Notes: a model not told the origin generated them from the letters alone. A DNA stretch of 64,000 nucleotides from Tolypeutes matacus (GCA_026826555.1 JAKSZT010054568.1:8771318-8835317); one strand, 5' to 3'; positions 35,412-46,595 are shown, counted from the stretch's first letter. Made by a program: numbers and translations.

Positions 35412-35712
35412 ACAGAGATACATTGCTGGAATGTTGTCATGCATTGTCTAAAGAAACAGCACCTAGTGTGGAGCAGAGGAAAACTTCTGAATTATTCGCC
35501 ACCACAGACCAGAAAGAGTCAAAAGTGCAAGAGAAGTTCAGAAGGAAGGGGCAGAGTCAGGCAGGAGAGCCTGGGACACCTCTCAATTTGTCCATGAAGG
35601 GAAGAGTGTTGGGCAGTGAGTCTAGTGAAAGTGGCAGTTTGGGAGCATGTGAGGACAGGTTTGAACACCCAAAGGAAACCGTGGGAATTATCAGTGCTCC
35701 AGCAATTCCATC
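35412..35712 (+). CDS. Candidate internal coding exon, protein unknown
   Basis: Upstream is a good acceptor: a T-rich tract ending TTTTTTTATTCAG at 35,411. Downstream is a donor, ATC|GTAAGA, at 35,713. Between them lie 301 bp with one frame open throughout: 99 full codons plus two bases at each end. The first in-frame stop (TAA, 35,714-35,716) is made by the donor itself. The predicted peptide is polar and Ser/Glu-rich, with a basic KFRRKGQSQ stretch near residue 48 and a TPLNLSMKGR segment near residue 60. PLNLS is a form of the PxDLS motif that binds the CtBP corepressor in some zinc-finger repressors. I do not recognise the protein, see no partner exon within the window, and cannot exclude a chance frame in unique DNA. 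Confidence 0.3.
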
Positions 35713-36059
35713 GTAAGAGAGGGGATGGAGAAATCAGCACAAAGGGTCCGTGTGTAAGGGAGGTGCGGTAGGTTGGGCAGTGAGTGGAGTTCTGATTCTA
35801 AGTAAGTCATCAACTTTAGGATCAGGAAAATAAGGGACGGTTATCCTAGCCAGGAAACTAGGATCCAAGAGCAGAAGCAGCTTGGAGTGAAGGGAGCACT
35901 AGGTCTCCCACTAAGCTTGGGCAATCAGGTCAAAGCAACCTGGCTGTCGTTTGGTTAGATGTGCTCATGCTTCCCTCATCTAATCAGGGTTCTTCTCAGC
36001 TGCAGGGAAGCAGAGCTGGAAGGTCACAACTTCAATGATGTTAAGAGATGATATCAGTT
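35713..36059. other. Unassigned sequence
   Basis: Nothing recognised; would be intronic if the preceding candidate exon is real. Confidence 0.3.
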
Positions 36060-36640
36060 GTAGTTCCTCAGAATGTTAAATAGAGTTACCATATGACCTG
36101 GAAATCTAGGTGTATACCCACAGGAATTGAAAGCAGGACCTGGAACAAATATTTGCACATCAATGTTCATAGCAGCAGTATGCACAAGAGCCAAAAGATG
36201 GAAACACCCAAGTATCCATTAACAGATGAATGGAGAAACAAAATGTGGTATATGGACACAATGGAATATTATTCAGCCATAGAAAGGATGAAGTTCTTAT
36301 ACATGCTATGACATGAATGAACCTTGAAGACATTAGGTTGAGTGCAATAAGCCAGACACAAAAGGATAGTGTATTATTCCACTTATATGAATACCTAGAA
36401 TATGCAAGTTCCTAGAGGCAGATAGTAGATTACAGGGTGCCAGGGGTCAGGGGAAGGCGAAGGGGGAATGGGGAGTTATTGCTTAATTGGTACAGAGTTT
36501 CTGTTTTGGGTGTTGAAAAGTTCTGGTAATGGACGTGGTGATGTAGCACAACATTGTGGATGTAATTAATGTCACTGAATTTTATACTTGAAAGTGGTTA
36601 AAATGGGAAATTTTGTGTTGTATGTTACCACAGTAAAAAC
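36060..36640 (+). mobile_element. L1 3' end, 5'-truncated
   Basis: It opens in ORF2 near its C-terminus (translated pieces TDEWRNKMWYMDTMEYYSAI, 36,219-36,278) and continues through 3' UTR landmarks: 'catgaatgaaccttgaagac', 'caataagccagacacaaaag', 'ttccacttatatgaatacct', 'tttatacttgaaagtggtta'. It is the only L1 3' end of this length on the plus strand in the window. Confidence 0.85.
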
Positions 36641-38284
36641 GATTATGTCAATTGAGATTATTTTCTGTTTTATCCTACTCATGACTAAGGTGCAAAATGA
36701 GAATAAAATATGCTAAATACCTCCCATTTTAAGTTCACCAAGCCATCACCAATTGAGGCCACCATCTTGTAGGATTTGCTGACAGGCACCGGAACTGACC
36801 CTCCAATTCCCCCAGCTCCCAACCGAGATCTGGCAAAGGTCTACTTTTTGAAGGATGCTATTTCCCTGGAGAAAATGTTTCTCTTTCTACTAGCCAGTGG
36901 AGAGGATTAATTCAAAGGGAGCCTCAAGTTCTGATGTGGGGAGCCTGTCAGATGGGACACTGTCTTGCATTCCATCCCTTGCATGTCTACTTTCTGGCGA
37001 ACCTGTCATCAGTCCCTGTGCTAACTAAGCAGCTAAAAAAGAATTAGAAAAAGACAGCGAGACCAAGAAAGGGGGCTCAATGCAAAGCAGCAAACATTCT
37101 CACTATTTTTCCTGATAAGAATATGTAAATTTCCCAAGAGCTTAAGGAAGACTGTGGAGAGTAGTTGGATTTGGATGCTTAACCCCATTCAAGATGGCCA
37201 ACTGTTGGGAGAGGGGACCCTGTCAGCAAGAGGCCAGAGCAGATCCTCTTTGAGGGGACGAAGGAGAGGAGGGGAGAGGATAGATAAGAGCAGGAACTTC
37301 CACATCAGTGCAGTGAAGAGGACCCTCTGCAAAGCTCTCTCATCTGCCATAAAAGAAAGTCAAGTCAGGCTCAAGGCTGGTTATCAAGGTAGCCAAGAAG
37401 CAGAGGCAGGCAACATGAAAGACCTATAAAGTCTTCAATCAAGTAGGAGGAAGATATTTGTTCTCATTCTGTATCCCCACCCATCTTCAACACCTGAGAA
37501 GCTATTATCTAGAAAAGAGAGAGGGATAACGGGGTGTCAGAAAGCTGGATCAACCACGAAACCCCCCCCATCGCCAAGCCCATACTCCAAGCCACAGCTC
37601 CACCCTGTACTGGGGGAAGGGAAAAAGAAGAGCTTTGATCAAGATTGGAATTATAATTTTTAAGAAATGTCTTGTGTATCAGAATAAGGCTCCTTGAATA
37701 CCTTAAGGTGTCTGAAAAGTCAAGCTACCTGACCAAGATGTCATGGAGGGAGATATTACCCATCATGAAAGTGGGGTGGCAGGGCTCATTTGGGAGGCGG
37801 TTTTGATTATTTATTTATTTGATAAAAAATAAAACCAATTCATGTTCACAATCAGTCTATAATAATAAACACCAATATCTCCTTTCAAAACTAGCATAAA
37901 GTTAAATGGAAACTTTGAGAGAATAACACTTAACGATAATTTACTTAGCTTGGACTCTGAACAAACTTCACAAGGGAAAAGCTTGGTTAAGAGGAGTTGT
38001 TGGCTTCTTTTTGAAGACTGGGGCATTAAAATAGCAAATAAACAACGGAAGAGGGAATTTGAGCTGAAGAGGCGGGGCTGTTGCTGAATGGCTCATCACA
38101 TTCTCCATTAAAAATCACAATTTGTAGTCAATTTACTACCACAGAGAGAAGCATTAGAGAAATGCTTAATGTTTCAGGCTTAACTGGAAACAAAATCCAG
38201 TGATTTCCCATTAATAATAGTTCTACTCTCTGCTATCATCTTAGAGCAATTTGTTGCCAACTCTTTCTCTCTCTCTCTTTGCAG
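36641..38284. other. Unassigned sequence
   Basis: No named repeat. 37,200-37,290 is purine-rich. A 91-codon open frame at 37,154-37,429 has no recognisable domain. 38,040-38,250 looks unique and could be conserved noncoding DNA. Confidence 0.35.
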
Positions 38285-38497
38285 AGGATATTGCCTGTGG
38301 ATTTCATGGTTAGACACTGGGATTCTTAATTAAAACTCTCAGGAAACACACTTCCTTCAGGGCAAAGGCTTGTGAACATGGTGGTTTGAGATGGATGGAT
38401 AACAGGAGGTTTGCCTTATGGAGCTGCAAGGACGTGGCCTTTACACCCCACAGGGAGGACCAGCAGGATGTCTCTGAACTGTGGGCAGTGGATCCAG
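38285..38497 (+). other. Candidate noncoding exon
   Basis: A strong pyrimidine tract (CTCTTTCTCTCTCTCTCTTTGCAG, ending 38,284) precedes this segment, and CAG|GTATTC (38,498) follows it. All three plus frames contain early stops, so if it is transcribed it would be an untranslated or lncRNA exon. The acceptor may simply be a (CT)n repeat that happens to end in GCAG. Confidence 0.2.
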
Positions 38498-40199
38498 GTA
38501 TTCTTGTCTGCTTACCTCAACCACCCCCAGGTTCTGGAAGTCTCTTCCTCTCAGAGCCTTGGCTCCATCTCCAGGTGGCCTGAAGACTGACAGAGGGAGG
38601 AAAGTGAGGGGGCAAAGCCCCAATTCTAGGTGGCGAGTGTTCAAGATCCCTAAGGCAGAGGGGAGGCACAGGAAGTCAAAATTTGGGTTTAGAGCCAGAA
38701 ATCTCAAGTTTAAACAGGGGGCAGGTAGACGTGACTGAAGAGCTGCTGTTAGTAAAGCTAACCGTCACAGCCATGACCCAAGGCTTGTCTTGAGCACGTG
38801 GTGTGTGTGTGTGGCTGCACACCTGCACACACATTATGCCAGAGACGTAGTCAGCTGTGCAGGTGCACACCCAGCAGACACCTTAGCACAATTGCCATGC
38901 GTGTCCACCTCGCTCTTTTTTCGACTGAGAGTCGGCCTCTATAGTCACGGAAAATGTTCCCAACGCTCAGTCTGCAGGGGCAATTGAGACAAAAGGACTG
39001 GACTTCTTCGGTTCCTCCTCCCATTTTTATGTTATTGAGTGATTCTTGACTCCCCTTTCTCTGTCATTTCTGCTTCGGATGCTAAACAGTGTTAGCAGTC
39101 AATATCAAACTTTGTTTGTAGCTGACTTTCCCACATCGTCCTTGCTTTTGTGACTGGATGAACAATCGTTAACACATGCCTGGACTGACTGATGAGCAAG
39201 TGGTCGCCTTCCATGGCAACAGAAATTATAAAAGCTGAGCAACCAGGCCAGGAATCTGATTTCTCTGTCACCCCGACACGAGACCTCCTGCCTCTGAGTT
39301 TCCTTTCCTGGCTGCTCTATGGAGACCAGATACTGGGTAGGTATTTGATGGCTGAAGCAAGGCACAAGGAGAGAACTGCCAGTCGAGACCTTGACCTTCT
39401 TGCAAGGCTACTTCAAGCTTTATATTCACTGATGTGGCCAGGAGTCCTTTAGTAATAAGTGCCTGTTGGGTAAATGTGATATTTCTCTTGTTGTTTAAAG
39501 GAAAGGCATTTGGGTTTTAGTTGTACTTTTGGCAAACCCATAAATAGGAAATTGGATTTATGAAGAAAAATTAATTTCATTTAAATGTGAAGAAAAACCA
39601 GTAACTCTGTTATAATATTGGTAGATGATAGAAACAGAGATCTATGCTGTACAGACATATCTAGAAACCAAGAATGTTGCAGATATTTGGTCAGATTGAT
39701 CTGGGTTAAGTTGTCAGGGTCAGAATGGATGACAAAACTCATTCATTGAGTTGTGAAGCTCTGAAGAGGTACAAACACAAAGCACAAGCCCAGTGCCTGG
39801 GGCGCAGTTAACCCTGAAACTACTAGTAGTCTCCGTGATAGAAGATTCTAGTTCTAGGGTATGGTTGTCTTCCTACATTGTCCTTGGGCTCTGGGTTTCT
39901 GGCAATAGCTTTTGCCCTGTCGACCTTGGCTTCCGACCCTTTATTCCTTTACAGGTCCCTCATCCCAGTATGATCGAGCTCTCCATTTCTGCTAGCAAAT
40001 CAGTTCCCCATGGCCTCGGGGTTTCTTCTGTCCAGTACAAGTAAATACAGAATTCAAAGAAGGGGATTTCGCCAGTGTGGGAACTTGTTATTCCTCAAAG
40101 ATTGCTAAAACTTTCCACTTTATGCTCCCTGTATACCTCATTTTTTTTCTCCAGATTGATTCTACTTAACAAAAGCCAATGGAAACAGTTGTATCTACA
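38498..40199. other. Unassigned sequence with a short (GT)n
   Basis: A (GT)n microsatellite lies at 38,799-38,813. Open frames near 38,390-38,740 and 39,105-39,450 on both strands are unrecognised and overlap. No repeat family was assigned. Confidence 0.35.
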
Positions 40200-40229
40200 T
40201 TTTAATGAATTTTAATGAATTTTAATGAA
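40200..40229. repeat. Decamer tandem repeat, three copies
   Basis: TTTAATGAAT occurs three times head to tail (the last copy ends TTTAATGAAG). Confidence 0.95.
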
Positions 40230-40554
40230 GGCCCCTTCAAGATATGTTGATCCACAGGTTGAAGGACTGGTTCAGATTTATGGCTGTTAAGATGCAGGGT
40301 TTTCTAAATGAGAACTGGAAAAATAAACCTCAGAACCTAGTCAGCTGAAAATGATTCCTATTAGAGACATTTTTGACATCTATTTTTACAAAAATTTCAA
40401 TTTCCCAGTTCATTTTAGTTAGCTAGAATAGCCTAGAAGGCTGGTCACATTTTCTCTCTAAAGTGATCTGGTCCAAGAGTGAAGATTGTGCTATCACAAG
40501 CACACTGTTAATCCTTAAGCCTTGAATGGAAGACTCAGTAAAGGGAGGGGTGGC

Positions 40555-40640
40555 TTCGGATCTAGTCACAGTATATCTCTTGCACCTAGCATTGTGTCTT
40601 GATATAGTAGATGATCAATACATAAATGTCTAACAAATCA
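40555..40640 (+). mobile_element. L2 LINE 3' tail
   Basis: 'cacctagcattgtgtcttga' and 'tatagtagatgatcaataca' with 'aaatgtctaacaaa' match the L2 terminus. Confidence 0.5.
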
Positions 40641-40673
40641 GTGCATTAATGATCAGTATGTTATTTAGATACC

Positions 40674-40883
40674 TTTTTTTTTTTTTTTTTTTTTAAAGAG
40701 GTACCAGGAGTTGAACCCGGGACCTCGTACGTGGGAAGCAGGTACTCAACCACTGAGCTACATCTGTTCCCCAATGAGAGTTGGTTTTTTCATTTGTTTG
40801 CTTTAAGGAGGTACTGCGGATCAAACCTGGGACCTCGTACATGAGAAGCAGGTACTCGACCACTTGAGCTACATACGTTCCCC
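40674..40883 (-). mobile_element. Dimeric DAS-type SINE
   Basis: Two tRNA-derived monomers stand head to tail. The first (40,674-40,774) has a 21-base T run at its left edge, then 'accaggagttgaacccggga', then 'gagctacatctgttcccc'. The second (about 40,775-40,883) has 'ggatcaaacctgggacctcg' and 'gagctacatacgttcccc'. On the minus strand each starts with GGGGAACG/AGATGTAGCTCA and keeps a B-box-like block; in monomer 1 the B box is GGTTCAACTCC (40,707-40,717). TAGATACC (40,666) and TAGATATCC (40,884) flank the whole pair, so it moved as one unit. Confidence 0.85.
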
Positions 40884-41374
40884 TAGATATCCTCTTGTAT
40901 TAATTTTAGCAAGTTTATTTAAAAACAACTTTGATCCACTCATTCTCAAACTTCCGTGCTATTGGGTCCTGTTTTCTCTACCTCAGATTTAGCTTTTGTG
41001 CTTTACTAAACTATGTTCTGGTTATTAGGAAGAGTATGGTGGAAAGAGGACTAAACATGAAGCCAGGAGAACTCAGCTCCTGCCTGACTTTGCTAACAAT
41101 TAACTATATGGCTTGGTAAAGCGGTTTCCCCTCCAGACCATATATTGAAATCTAACATGGTAGAAAGTTCAGGAATGCTTTCTCATCTGTCGGTGGGGTG
41201 TTATTACCTGAGCTTTCCCTTCTGCTGAAGTTTGTGGAATGCCTGAAAAGATAAAACATGCTAAAGAGAAAGTGTCTTTCTTGAACCCCCAGGCCCGCCC
41301 ACACATTTAATATAATTTGGGTGTGCTGGTAGGTGCAGAAAAGCTCTCAAAGGGAGAAATTAACTCCCATTTAT
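40884..41374. other. Mostly unassigned; possible MIR3-like trace
   Basis: 41,030-41,190 has a faint MIR-like look ('ggactaaacatgaagccagg') but is too diverged to call. Confidence 0.3.
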
Positions 41375-41485
41375 TTGTCCCTTCACCACTAACAAACGAC
41401 GTGGTTTTGAGCAAGCCATTTCACTCTTCTAGGCTTCAGTTTCCCCATCTGCAATGTCGGGAGATTGGACTAATCGGATTCTCAA
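41375..41485 (+). mobile_element. MIR SINE fragment
   Basis: 'gtggttttgagcaagccatt', 'aggcttcagtttccccatct', 'gcaatgtcgggagattggac' is MIR (MIRb-like) wording. Confidence 0.7.
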
Positions 41486-41559
41486 TTTTTTCTAGTTTTA
41501 CTCTTCTCTGATACTTGATTCTTTCAAAGCTTCAATGACTTGCCCCAAATATTCTTGTT

Positions 41560-41665
41560 CTCATTCCAATCATTTATTTACACAATAAATATGACTGGGC
41601 ACCTATCATGCACAATGACTGCTTGTTTCTGAGGAAGTCGTGAACGAAATGACAGTTGCTGGCCC
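41560..41665 (+). mobile_element. Old LINE-like relic
   Basis: 'aatcatttatttacacaata', 'gggcacctatcatgcacaat', 'aacgaaatgacagttgctgg' is the same mammal-wide phrase as at 20,355 and 34,078. Confidence 0.4.
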
Positions 41666-42114
41666 CGTGAGGGTTATCACTTTCTTATTTTCCTTTTTTC
41701 TGAATTTTCCCTGAGAACATCCAGTATCCATCAGGGGATTTACAGAGGAATATAAAGAAGAAGGACAAGGGGCTTATATTCATATATATAAAAGAAATAT
41801 TGCCAACAAGAGAACATAATTCAGCAGTGGGAGGGGTGGGGAGAGCAGAAGTTGACATTGCATTTGAATTATAAGTCACGTTTATAAGCTGCTACTTGTT
41901 CTTTTCAGTTATACTATTTTCTTTTGCTATATTTTCTCATAGATACATTTTTGGAAAAGTTTCATTCTTTAATTCACTAAGAATTCACATTGGTAAATAG
42001 TGTAACGTGAGGCAAAATTAATTTAAATTCCAATTGTTACCCAGTTTGTAAGAATAATTTGATGAATAATCTACTTCTCACTGACTTACAGTGCTGCCTT
42101 AATTCGATATTAAG
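41666..42114. other. Unassigned AT-rich sequence
   Basis: Nothing recognised. Confidence 0.3.
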
Positions 42115-42600
42115 TTTTTTTTTTTTTTTTAAACAAATCTATTTTATTGGTACATATTAACAAAGCATATAATTCATTCAATGTGTTCAATAATAGTATT
42201 TGGTATAATCTCATATTTGTGCATTCATCATTTCAATCATTATTAGAGTATTTTCATTATTTCAACAATAATAGTAAACAAAAAAATGATAAACAATAAA
42301 CAAAAAATTCCTCACCTCTCCATCTCTCTGTTTCCACTTTTTTTAAATTTTTTTTAATATATATATAAATATATTTTAAGAGGTGCTTAGATTACCGAAA
42401 ATACTACACAGAACCCCCTGGGATTCCCACGTTGCCCACCTCCCCCACCTCCCACCATATCCCACACAAACATCTCCCACAGTGTGGCCCACCACCCTCA
42501 ATGGACTTACACATCCTGGGGCCTTGCCACCAACCATAGACCACAGTTCACACTGTAGACCACACTCTCTCCCACTCAGTTCTGAGTGGTGAGTGATTTT
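42115..42600 (-). mobile_element. Xenarthran-type L1 3' end
   Basis: A T run (42,115-42,130) is followed by 'tattttattggtacatatta', 'acaaagcatataattcattc', 'ggtataatctcatatttgtg', 'cattcatcatttcaatcatt', and then C-rich 3' UTR text such as 'gccttgccaccaaccataga' and 'gaccacactctctcccactc'. The last part parallels text at 49.2-49.4 kb. It is 5'-truncated and oriented on the minus strand. An internal AT run sits at 42,340-42,376. Confidence 0.75.
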
Positions 42601-43464
42601 AAGTTTTAATGCAGGGAATGATCTCCTGTTAGAATATTTCTCCTTTTCCATTGAGATCTATGCATTAGCCATATAATGTAGTCATATGAAGTGTGTACTG
42701 TGTTTTACTATATTGTAGGATTGTTTATCATTGCTTTCAAAGTATTTTAGATGAATTTACAACATTTTCGATAAGTAGTAAGAAACGCACTGGCATCTTG
42801 GTTAGGCTTGATAGATTATAGAGAATTGATACTATTATGAAATGTAACTTTCTTTTATTAACCTGGCACATTTGTTCATTTATTTGTCTTCTTCCATAAC
42901 TTCCAACTCCAGTTTGTACTTTTTTATTTAGGTCACGCTTGACTCCCATTAGGTTTATTCCTGAATATTCTTTATTTCATGCAAAGAGATAGTAGAACCA
43001 AAAATATGTTTTAGATAGCTTGACAGGAAACATACTTTTGTAAATGTTTCAATTAGGAGAGAAACTCAAAAACTTTTCTTTTCAAGCAATAAATTGTGAA
43101 TTTTTGAAGATGTTTGTCAAACTTATTCAGCTCTAGACCATCTACTTAATATCTCGACAGTTCTACTTATTGAATTTACTATTTTCTGCATCACATATAT
43201 TCTGGACAAAGAAAAAAAATCACTTGAATTTTAAGATGTACTAGTAAATAAAATTGTGAAAATGGGGCCTGTTTCAGCAGCCTCTACCTTTTCATACTGG
43301 AAGGCTACTTTTGTTTTGTACTGTGCCTCAGCTGATTTTAGGCAAACAACCTCAATTAATATGATAAGATGTTTTTAAATAGCTAGGTAGTAATAATGCT
43401 AGTTCCTAACCCCGGGACAAATACTTTCTCACTGCTAATGGTACTGACAACTTCCCAAGCATTA
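42601..43464. other. Unassigned AT-rich sequence
   Basis: Nothing recognised. Confidence 0.3.
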
Positions 43465-43620
43465 GATCTTTTAGATCTTTTAGTTCTCACGATACCCCAA
43501 AGAGATAAATGCAGTGGCCTCCGTGTTATAGACGAGCCCCTTGCTCAAATCATCTGGTCAGAATCTGCTCCTACCCATCTCCAAAGTCTACGCTTTTAAC
43601 CACTGTGCAAACTGCCTCTC
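43465..43620 (-). mobile_element. MIR SINE fragment
   Basis: 'ttagttctcacgatacccca', 'gtgttatagacgagcccctt', then 'acgcttttaaccactgtgca' match the MIR complement, ending in the tRNA-derived head. Confidence 0.65.
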
Positions 43621-43889
43621 TTTAGATGGAAAACTACTGCATGGCACACAGCTTACAAAGTGAGGTGCCTTACTAGCGTGCGTGACCAGCTTCCTTCACC
43701 AAGACAGGCCTACGAGAGGCCAGCTGTACAGGACAGTGGCTGATGAGTGCCTGCAGACTGTGCAGGAAACACACCTCTGGGACGGGGTGGCCAGAAAGAC
43801 TTTGGAAGTAAGTGGTCTGGGAATTAGCCCTAGAAGAAAGAGTAGGATTTTGTTAGTCCAAGAAAAATTCTAGTCAGTTCAAATGCCTG
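43621..43889. other. Unassigned sequence
   Basis: Nothing recognised. Confidence 0.3.
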
Positions 43890-44128
43890 AAATACAGCCT
43901 TGGTGCTGGATGGTGAAACCAAAGCACCCACATTTGGGTTTAAAGCTCCACTCTTGCTCTTGTCAGTTAGACCTGGGGACATTGCTTCTCCGCCCCGCTG
44001 GCCCTCGGCTGGAAAATACCCCGAGGTTGATTGAACCCTCCCCATCTCACCGGCAGCGAGAACAGAGTGAGATTATGGCTGTGGAAAAAGCACCTCACAT
44101 AGCTTAGTCCCTCAATAAATGTTTACCT
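43890..44128 (+). mobile_element. MIR SINE
   Basis: 'aagcacccacatttgggttt', 'gttagacctggggacattgc', 'gctggaaaataccccgaggt', then 'agtccctcaataaatgttta' fit MIR order. Confidence 0.65.
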
Positions 44129-44917
44129 TCCGCAATGTGCTCTTTCAAAGTTACAGAATAACTAATTGAAAACATTTCTTAGTAACTTGAATCAATCTAA
44201 TGAGCCAGAAAAGTCTTCAAGGATTTTATAAAGCACTTGTAGAATTTGGTCTCTGCACAGTAAGGGGTTTCTAAATTATTTCTAGGAAAAATGTGCAAAG
44301 AACAATAGCTTTTATCCCTCATTTATACTATTTTTTTAAAATAACTTAAAAAATTTTAATAGGGAAAGAAAACCTTCCTACCCCCCTCCCACAGTTGCAC
44401 ACATAGACCACACACCTGCTGCATATCAATGTTATAAAAACTCTGGTTACTCTTACAAAGTCAGAAGATTAAAATATTTTGGCTGATTATTTTACTTAAA
44501 AATAAAATGATTTTCTTCTCTCAGATTTCTGTAAACCAGCAGCCTGTGTTGATTTATTAAGCATATTTCCAGAAAACCACATTATTTTCCCTTAAGAACT
44601 AAGAAGAATTCAAAATCTTTAAAAATGAATGTAAGAGAGTAATTCACATAGCTATTTTAGTAAGATGCACCAAAGAGTGCCTAGTTTAGGAAAAAATAAT
44701 ATCTGTCATCCACTTGAGTAAGTGCTACATAAGAGCATTACACACTTACCAAAAAGTGAATGCACACTTGTGTATTTACTCGCCTGTGTAAATCAAATGT
44801 ACTGGGTTTGGTTGGAGCTGAATATTTCTTTCTCGGCCTTCTCTACTCAACTTCTGTTTCACAAAAACATTTTTGAGATTATGTCTCGTGGATGTCATGG
44901 AACTCATCACATGTTTT
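44129..44917. other. Unassigned AT-rich sequence
   Basis: Nothing recognised. Confidence 0.3.
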
Positions 44918-45080
44918 TTTAAGCAGTTTTACTGACATATATTCACACACCATGCAGTCCATCCCCAAGTGGACAATCAATGGCTCTCAGTATAATCACA
45001 GAGTTGTTTTAAAACATTTGATCACACGGTATTTTCACCATCCCCCATGGTCCAAATTCATAATAGAGGTAAATGAATGT
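44918..45080 (-). mobile_element. Xenarthran-type L1 3' end, short
   Basis: 'aagcagttttactgacatat', 'attcacacaccatgcagtcc', 'caatggctctcagtataatc', 'acagagttgttttaaaacat' parallel the start of the L1 3' end at 42,130, read on the minus strand. It is strongly 5'-truncated. Confidence 0.7.
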
Positions 45081-45172
45081 TTCATCATCTGATAAAATAG
45101 TTATCCTACTGAAAAACAAACATTCCATTTACTTTGATATGCCAAGTGATATTTCCTCCCTAGGATACAGTA

Positions 45173-45505
45173 GTGACTCAAACATTAGGAAATTCAGCTG
45201 TTAGCACTGCTGAGACAGTTATGGAAAGTATGGGATTGAACCTGTTGGTCAACTATTTTCGAAAGTATTCCATTTTTCCTTGCAATGAGGAGAAATATTT
45301 TGAGATTTCCCCTACACGAAACATTGAAAGAGCTCATTCAGATGAAAGGGGAAATTTGTTCCAAGGAGTTGTTTGGAGTAGAGCAAATTCCTTAACTTCC
45401 TGTTTGCAGGTATTTGTTTTCAGCACTGAAAATATTTCTGTGTTACTGGTAGTGAACCTGAACATACTAATTTGTTTTTCTTCCTGCTGTTTTAGAATTT
45501 ATTAA
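45173..45505 (+). other. Unexplained 110-codon open frame in AT-rich DNA
   Basis: Open for 330 bp from ATG at 45,173, which is long for local AT content. No domain or signal was recognised, the C-terminal third is Val/Leu/Ile/Cys-rich, and a TTGCAG|GTATTT string at about 45,404-45,415 could be read as a donor. There is no supporting promoter or upstream exon. Probably chance. Confidence 0.15.
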
Positions 45506-45639
45506 AACAGTGACTTTTTAAAGTTTTCCTAAAACACCAAAACAACATTTTCTAAAAATAAATGTTGTTGCTATGACTGTGGCTGAGACTAATTTTGCAC
45601 AGCCCGTAGTCATTACCCCCTGTTTCTTGCTGACCTAAC

Positions 45640-45920
45640 CCCATGGGGACAGGGGCTACAATGGGGCCAGTAAAATAAGATGTGGGTTTCCCAGCCTCCC
45701 TTGCAGATGGGTGGTGACCGAGCAGCGTCTTAGAGATGTAACGCGTGTGACACTGCAGTGGTGTTTGAGATGTAAGCAGAGGGTGCTGCATGGAGCTTTA
45801 GGAAAGATCCTGAAAATAGGGGCAACCTACCTGGCACCTGCCCCTTTCACCCTTTTTTCTTCTTGTGTAGGATACACATCTTCCAGCTAGAATGGCAACG
45901 GCCCTCTTATCATGGACCTA
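45640..45920 (+). mobile_element. Old mammalian interspersed repeat, family not named
   Basis: 'gtttcccagcctcccttgca', 'gatgtaagcagagggtgctg', 'ccagctagaatggcaacggc' follow a widespread mammalian repeat ('cccttgcagctaggtgtggcc...gatgtaagcagaag'), but I cannot give the family. Confidence 0.5.
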
Positions 45921-46399
45921 AGGGAAAGACAAAGAATAGCGGAAACTTTGTTCAGTATCCAACCCTATGTTAACCACAGTTTGCGACTAGAATTTGTATT
46001 TTTATTAGGGAATGAAGAGGAACAAAAAAACCTTACCTCTGTTTGCCAGGATTTCTGTTGCACGGTTAGCAAGCGTGATTCCTCATTGATAAAATTGTCC
46101 TCCCCTCTTCAGAAATCTAGCAAAAGAAGACTGTCTGAAAATCAGCATATTTTGGTCTTATAGTCAAATTTTCAGTGGAAGTACATATATTCAGATTTCC
46201 AATCAGACTTCTTAGACAAGTCTTCAAGTTTTATTTATTTTTCCTTAGTGCTTAGATTGACTTGAACGGAACAGTAAATGAGTTCTGAGGCCCTGATTTT
46301 GGCTCCTGGGGCTCTAGCTGAGGGGTAGCCCTTCTGCTAAGACCAGAGTGTCCCTGTTAAGCTATGACGAGCCCTCCCTCCTCTTTGCCTCTCTCCCTT
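45921..46399. other. Unassigned sequence
   Basis: Nothing recognised. Confidence 0.3.
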
Positions 46400-46595
46400 C
46401 GCTCACTTCCGTAGTGTTTGCCCTTGACACCCTGCCTCCTGAGAATTCATCCTCAAGGCTTTGCCCTCACTGGCCTGTGAGCTCATTGAGGGCACAAATC
46501 CCATTTTACTGATTTATCTCTTCTGACTGCCCGTCGCAGTTTACAGCCCAGAGATGGCACTGGCTCAAGGCGTGTTGGATGAATGAAGGTGTGAA
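46400..46595 (+). mobile_element. L2 LINE 3' end
   Basis: 'caaggctttgccctcactgg', 'gtgagctcattgagggcaca', 'aatcccattttactgattta', 'gttggatgaatgaagg' are L2 landmarks. Confidence 0.7.

Noticed and set aside
38261..38281. CRISPR-like or structured repeat suggestion from short periodic runs
   Set aside because: Only simple (CT)n and (GT)n runs are present; there are no spaced identical repeats, and the DNA is clearly mammalian.
40674..40883. Possible functional tRNA gene because of A- and B-box-like words
   Set aside because: The structure has a poly-A tail, a dimer form and a target duplication, so it is a SINE; the cloverleaf is not intact.
42340..42376. TATA-box promoter candidate in the AT run
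   Set aside because: It lies inside an L1 3' UTR low-complexity stretch with no downstream gene.
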